Part shown: positions 59,058 to 64,000 of the stretch, piece after piece | Numbering within the stretch: position 1 is the first letter of the stretch | Layout of the letters: the number at the start of each line of letters is the position of its first letter | NCBI GenBank assembly: GCA_034440575.1 | Contig: JAOTOL010001280.1 | Span: 2,501-66,500 of the forward strand | DNA from: Imbricaverruca yamaguchii | Lineage: Eukaryota > Arthropoda > Thecostraca > Neoverrucidae | Length of the DNA stretch: 64,000 bases | Direction: 5' to 3' | Translations under genes and position numbers: made by a program | Notes under the pieces: generated by a model | The model's database searches: none | What the model was told of the DNA's origin: nothing | Seen by the model: only the letters and a program-made list of their open reading frames with translations

Positions 59058-60605
59058 TTTTCAGCCCCTCTAGCCACGGCAGGTGGGGAGGAGTTGCTTC
59101 GTTAGTCACTCACCATTTTACACAGTTCTCACATGCCATAATTTGCGAAGGAAGCAAATTCCATTAACTCATGATGCTATATTTTATTTTTGGTGGCACA
59201 AGCTTTGATTCATAACATTTTATATTATTTTTGGTCAGAATTGTTGCTGGAGTGCTTATATGAACCAGGGTCTTATTGCTAAGCAGAGCTTGTTGCGTGA
59301 ACCCTGGCTCCACCACCCGATCCATGAATTATGGTTCAATGGCAGTGTTTTGACCGAGGGTGTAATGTGCCGTCAATGCACCGACATGCCACCCCAGCAG
59401 CTCATCCCTAAGGCTTCTGTCTGGCTAAGGCTTCTGTCAAATTCACTTCCAAGCAGGGAGTGCATGTTCGTTTTGCTAATCTGAGAAATGGATCTTCCTG
59501 AGATCATACAGCTGGAAAACAAATGTTAAACCAAAATGATATGTGATATTCAGAGATAGAGAGAACGCCGGATGTGCTCCATTTTGTTATATTGGTTACT
59601 TGAATTGACGTCGTGGATTTCCACCCACGACTAACCTCATTTGATATGAACACTATGGAGCTTTTGCATGCTCTTGCATGCTATTGATGAAATATCCATT
59701 CAATCGTCCCACCTCTTATCAATGCTAATTTTGTAATATATACCAGAAAGAGACAGGCTTAATTGCGGCGCATCATACACACTTGGTCAAACAAAGTGAG
59801 CAACGCTACTGTGTGAGAACGGGAACGCCATACGGAAGGTTCACATTGAACAATGCATTCGTTTTCTGCACGTATTGCTTTTTATTTTACCAAGTGACTG
59901 AGTTACGAAGCTAGACAAAATGAGCATGCTTTTTGTCAAGTTATCTGTTATTTGGCCGCAAAAGGGATTCTTTCAGACTGTCGGGCAAAATCAACATCGA
60001 TATTCAGAGACAAGCCGAAAACACACCCAAAATCCCAGCCCCCGCCATGGTTCCGTAGCTCTCGTGAGATCATGAAATGCAGCAGCCGCAGATGTAGTGC
60101 AAAACATAAGTCAGCGACATGCGGCCACGTCATGGAAAGGGGGACGAACAACGACACGCGGCATTGCCACTGGACCAAGACGTTACGATCCTCTATTTCC
60201 TTTCTTTTCTGAGGTGAGTAACCTGCAATGCTAATCAAATAAATTAAATCGTTCAAATCTCAAATAATTTTTCCCGCGTGATTCCAGAGGGTCTGATGTG
60301 CATGCTGTAGCATTTTGTATCATTATCATCTTGAACATCCTTAGCTACACTTCTTAAACGTGTGTGTTCACTCCCTTTCGGTAAGCGCAACGTGAGATGG
60401 TGCAACAGAATCGGAAAGCCGATGGGCCCAGGGTGTGAGGTCTGCATCATTTATCGCCCGCCTGGAGAAAGAGCCGCTGTCCCTGGTATGCTGGTACTAC
60501 AGTAAACAATGGCACGGCTGAGCTCGCCCAGAGGTCGTGTGCTGCACGCTGCCGTCTGCTGGCACACATCCAGCACAAACCACACTTCTTCCGAGTTCAG
60601 CTTCG
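59058..60605. other. Unannotated sequence (SLC6 intron or 5' flank)
   Basis: No exon recognised; in particular no TM1-type NVWRFPY coding sequence. Confidence 0.4.
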
Positions 60606-62135
60606 GCCACAGACTGCGGCTTGTGACCGGGAGACTGTGTGGTGATGTTACTGTCGACACACACTGACCGTTGGCCACAGGCTCTGGCTTGTGGCCGGGA
60701 GGGTGTGTTCTGGTGATGTTACTGTCGACACACACTGACCGTTGGCCACAGGCTCTGGCTTGTGGCCGGGGGGTGTGTTGTGGTGATGTTACTGTCGACA
60801 CACACTGACCGTTGGCCACAGGCTCTGGCTTGTGGCCGGGGGGTGTGTGGTGGTGATGTTACTGTCGACACACACTGACCGTTGGCCACAGGCTCTGGCT
60901 TGTGGCCGGGAGGGTGTGTTGTGGTGATGTTACTGTCGACACACACTGACCGTTGGCCACAGGCTCTGGCTTGTGGCCGGGGGGTGTGTGGTGGTGATGT
61001 TACTGTCGACACACACTGACCGTTGGCCACAGGCTCTGGCTTGTGGCCGGGGGGTGTGTGGTGGTGATGTTACTGTCGACACACACTGACCGTTGGCCAC
61101 AGGTTGTGGCTTGTGGCCGGGAGGGTGTGTTGTGGTGATGTTACTGTCGACACACACTGACCGTTGGCCACAGGCTCTGGCTTGTGGCCGGGGGTGTGTG
61201 GTGGTGATGTTACTGTCGACACACACTGACCGTTGGCCACAGGTTGTGGCTTGTGGCCGGGGGGGTGTGTGGTTGGTGATGTTACTGTCGACACACACTG
61301 ACCGTTGGCCACAGGTTGTGGCTTGTGGCCGGGAGGGTGTGTTGTGGTGATGTTACTGTCGACACACACTGACCGTTGGCCACAGGCTCTGGCTTGTGGC
61401 CGGGGGTGTGTGGTGGTGATGTTACTGTCGACACACACTGACCGTTGGCCACAGGCTCTGGCTTGTGGCCGGGGGGTGTGTGGTGGTGATGTTACTGTCG
61501 ACACACACTGACCGTTGGCCACAGGCTCTGGCTTGTGGCCGGGAGGGTGTGTGGTGGTGATGTTACTGTCGACACACACTGACCGTTGGCCACAGGCTCT
61601 GGCTTGTGGCCGGGGGGTGTGTGGTGGTGATGTTACTGTCGAACACACACTGACCGTTGGCCACAGGCTCTGGCTTGTGGCCGGGGGTGTGTGGTGGTGA
61701 TGTTACTGTCGACACACACTGACCGTTGGCCACAGGCTCTGGCTTGTGGCCGGGGGTGTGTGGTGGTGATGTTACTGTCGACACACACTGACCGTTGGCC
61801 ACAGGCTCTGGCTTGTGGCCGGGAGGGTGTGTTGTGGTGATGTTACTGTCGACACACACTGACCGTTGGCCACAGGCTCTGGCTTGTGGCCGGGGGGTGT
61901 GTGGTGGTGATGTTACTGTCGACACACACTGACCGTTGGCCACAGGCTCTGGCTTGTGGCCGGGGGGGTGTGTGGTGGTGATGTTACTGTCGACACACAC
62001 TGACCGTTGGCCACAGGCTCTGGCTTGTGGCCGGGAGGGTGTGTGGTGGTGATGTTACTGTCGACACACACTGACCGTTGGCCACAGGTTGTGGCTTGTG
62101 ACTGGAAGGGTGTGTTGTGGTGGTGCTGCTGCCGA
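60606..62135. repeat. 70-bp minisatellite, about 22 units
   Basis: Unit CCACAGGCTCTGGCTTGTGG, CCGGGGGGTGTGTGGTGGTG, ATGTTACTGTCGACACACAC and TGACCGTTGG. Units are nearly identical apart from G-run length and GGCTCT/GGTTGT; the edges are diverged. Confidence 0.96.
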
Positions 62136-64000
62136 CTCGCGCCAACCACACTGAACAGAGTCATCGCTTCTACTGAAGAGCACAACACTTCTGCAACTGC
62201 TCATCTCGCAGGCGAGACAGTACATCTAAGGGAATTTCCTTTGCGGAATAACTAGCGCATAGGGCGTGTATTGTCACGAAGAGCTAAGAATGTATTTCGT
62301 CAACTTGATTTTATGGGTTCAGACCAATATATTCACCTTTGATCCGAGTGCAATATATCCAGTCATTCATAGACATCCCTGGTCGCTTCAGCCACAGTCG
62401 GATCCAAGCCGTTTCCAGAGCCGGCCAACGTACCGCGGTTGGTGGTAACCTCCTGCCTGGTAATCGACACCTGGGACAATCGAGCACTCAACTTCGTTAG
62501 TGCCAAGCATATCGACTGCGAGCACAGATGGGGTTGTCAGAATTACCCTAGGATGACCAAAATGGCTTCCCTATCGCTTAGATGTTCTTTGGAGTATAAT
62601 AACATGTAGTCATAAAGTATGCAGACTTAGCAAGGGTCATAGCGGCCCATCTAGGCTAAGCCTGTAAATGGAAGACAGAAATATAAGCATGGCCAGATTC
62701 AGGACTTTAACCAATGCCACATTCAACAATTTCAAAGAAGCTATCCAACAACATCATGCTCATCTACCAATATGTATTTAGCCTTATTCACTAAATCCCG
62801 TGCAGCACAGTTGTGGATCGAGTGCTCCGTCAATAATGTTTAACCCCATGCATGTCTGCTTGAAGTCAGGTAGGGCGCCCCACGTCGGAAAGACGACCAG
62901 TTCCCTTAGGTTCTTGCCATTCTGCAAATAATCCGGAGAGCTAGAACGATCTGAATTCAGCTTTGCCCAATCGAACGTTGAACATTTATACCTGTTTAAT
63001 CCACTTTAACTTGAGGGAACCATACTCTACAGTGTCATAATTATACTCTTACGCTTAGTTTCCAGTTGGGAAGGTATCCTACTTGATCACGAAACACGGC
63101 AGCATCTTGTATGATGCGCTACATGAGTTTTCGTAGACTGCCACACGCATCGAAGTTCTCGGCCTGAACGAGTGGTGGTGCCTTGTACCTTTCATCGTTC
63201 TGGCAACCGACTAGAAACGTTTGGTGAATGTGGCGGTCATTCAATCGATATCTTTTTGCTTGATTTGAATGAGCTCTATTCCTGGGGAACAATTTACTGG
63301 CCAACTTTACACCATAACCGCAACTATGCTTCAGAAAGAGACGGTAAGTGGCGTCATTTATCGTGATCGCAGTATATAAAGTAAACCACTTTGCTAATTG
63401 AAGTATTGCTCAATTTTACTGTCAATGGAGGAAAGAGGGGAGAAATTACACCAGTTGGTCCACCCAAGCGTGTTGCCGAGGATATAACTGTCCATGCTTT
63501 TGAAGGACCGAATCAGCATCCGCATCACAATGCTATTTGCCTTTATCATTGAGTTATAGCGTTAACTGGAAATATTTGGATGACAATGCATTTTGTCATC
63601 ATCCCTGCCCTTGGTCTCCACCTTTGAGGAAGTCCTATCACTAGCTAGTGGGAAAGCTCATCACAGTATCCATGGAAGCTGGTATGCAAATTATGCAAGA
63701 AAACCTCTGCAGTTATATCTGTTGTGATGTAGCGACGTGCAGTAAATACACGAAGCGGTACATTTTTAAGGGAAGTATGTGACTGGAGCATGTATCATGG
63801 TTTTGAGTACATCAATGACAAAATATAATTATTTGATGTTATCACGCAAATTATATAATTGCATATCTTCGATGTGCGCCCTCGGTCCCGCAGCAATACA
63901 AGGCACACCAGTCATTAAAGTACTTACTTAATCAACAGCACGTGTGTGCACTCACCCGGTGGACACATGTGGATAACGTCGAGCAAAGCTCAAACGTGGC
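62136..64000. other. Unannotated sequence at the right edge
   Basis: No exon, RNA gene, array or transposon recognised. The SLC6 N-terminal exon may lie further right. Confidence 0.4.

Noticed and set aside
58631..59105. 36-bp-repeat proteins on both strands
   Set aside because: Three or more frames open over the same tandem array; no start context or domain.

Overview
The window is animal nuclear DNA: introns with GT/AG borders, a decayed LINE, DNA-transposon relics, (AT)n microsatellites and many minisatellites, with no bacterial-style operons. The coding families (proteasome beta1, UBIAD1, SLC6) are metazoan. A (CCTAA)4 tract matches the arthropod-type telomere repeat TTAGG, and similar CCTAA words are scattered elsewhere, so an arthropod or another invertebrate is my best guess. 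The species cannot be fixed from sequence alone.

Three genes are supported. At the left edge is the last exon of a proteasome beta1 (PSMB6) gene on the plus strand (1071-1192). Facing it tail to tail is a complete two-exon UBIAD1 prenyltransferase gene on the minus strand (4175-4023 and 2749-1934, 322 aa). The right third (58208 to 40451, minus strand) holds nine consecutive exons of an SLC6 sodium-coupled transporter, closest by eye to the B0AT/SLC6A15-20 amino-acid transporters. They run from TM2 to the stop codon with every intron phase compatible (about 618 codons). The exon with the N-terminus and TM1 was not found and probably lies beyond position 58208 or outside the window.

The remainder is non-coding and repeat-driven. 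4.35-5.34 kb is a TTAA-flanked piggyBac-like MITE full of AGGTCA half-sites, just upstream of UBIAD1. 7.6-11.7 kb is an AT-rich block without recognisable genes. 11.8-16.9 kb is a nest of inverted-repeat elements, one interrupted by a hAT-type element (perfect 8-bp target duplication) whose interior is a 20-bp minisatellite. 17-35 kb holds hAT end fragments, several tandem arrays (29, 24, 29, 34 and 67 bp), a tRNA-derived SINE and a cluster of near-perfect short hairpins. 35.6-36.6 kb is an A-poor, T-rich block ending in T34. 37.9-40.4 kb is a 17-bp array directly behind the SLC6 stop codon. Nearly every SLC6 intron carries its own GC-rich minisatellite.

The most interesting signal is that several minisatellites abut exon/intron junctions and two contain copies of the junction itself. 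An 80-bp array repeats the 5' splice site of the TM6-TM7 exon about 16 times. A 55-bp array repeats the 3' splice site and first nine exon bases of the TM8 exon five times. The very long open frames in this window come from arrays whose units lack stop codons and are not genes.
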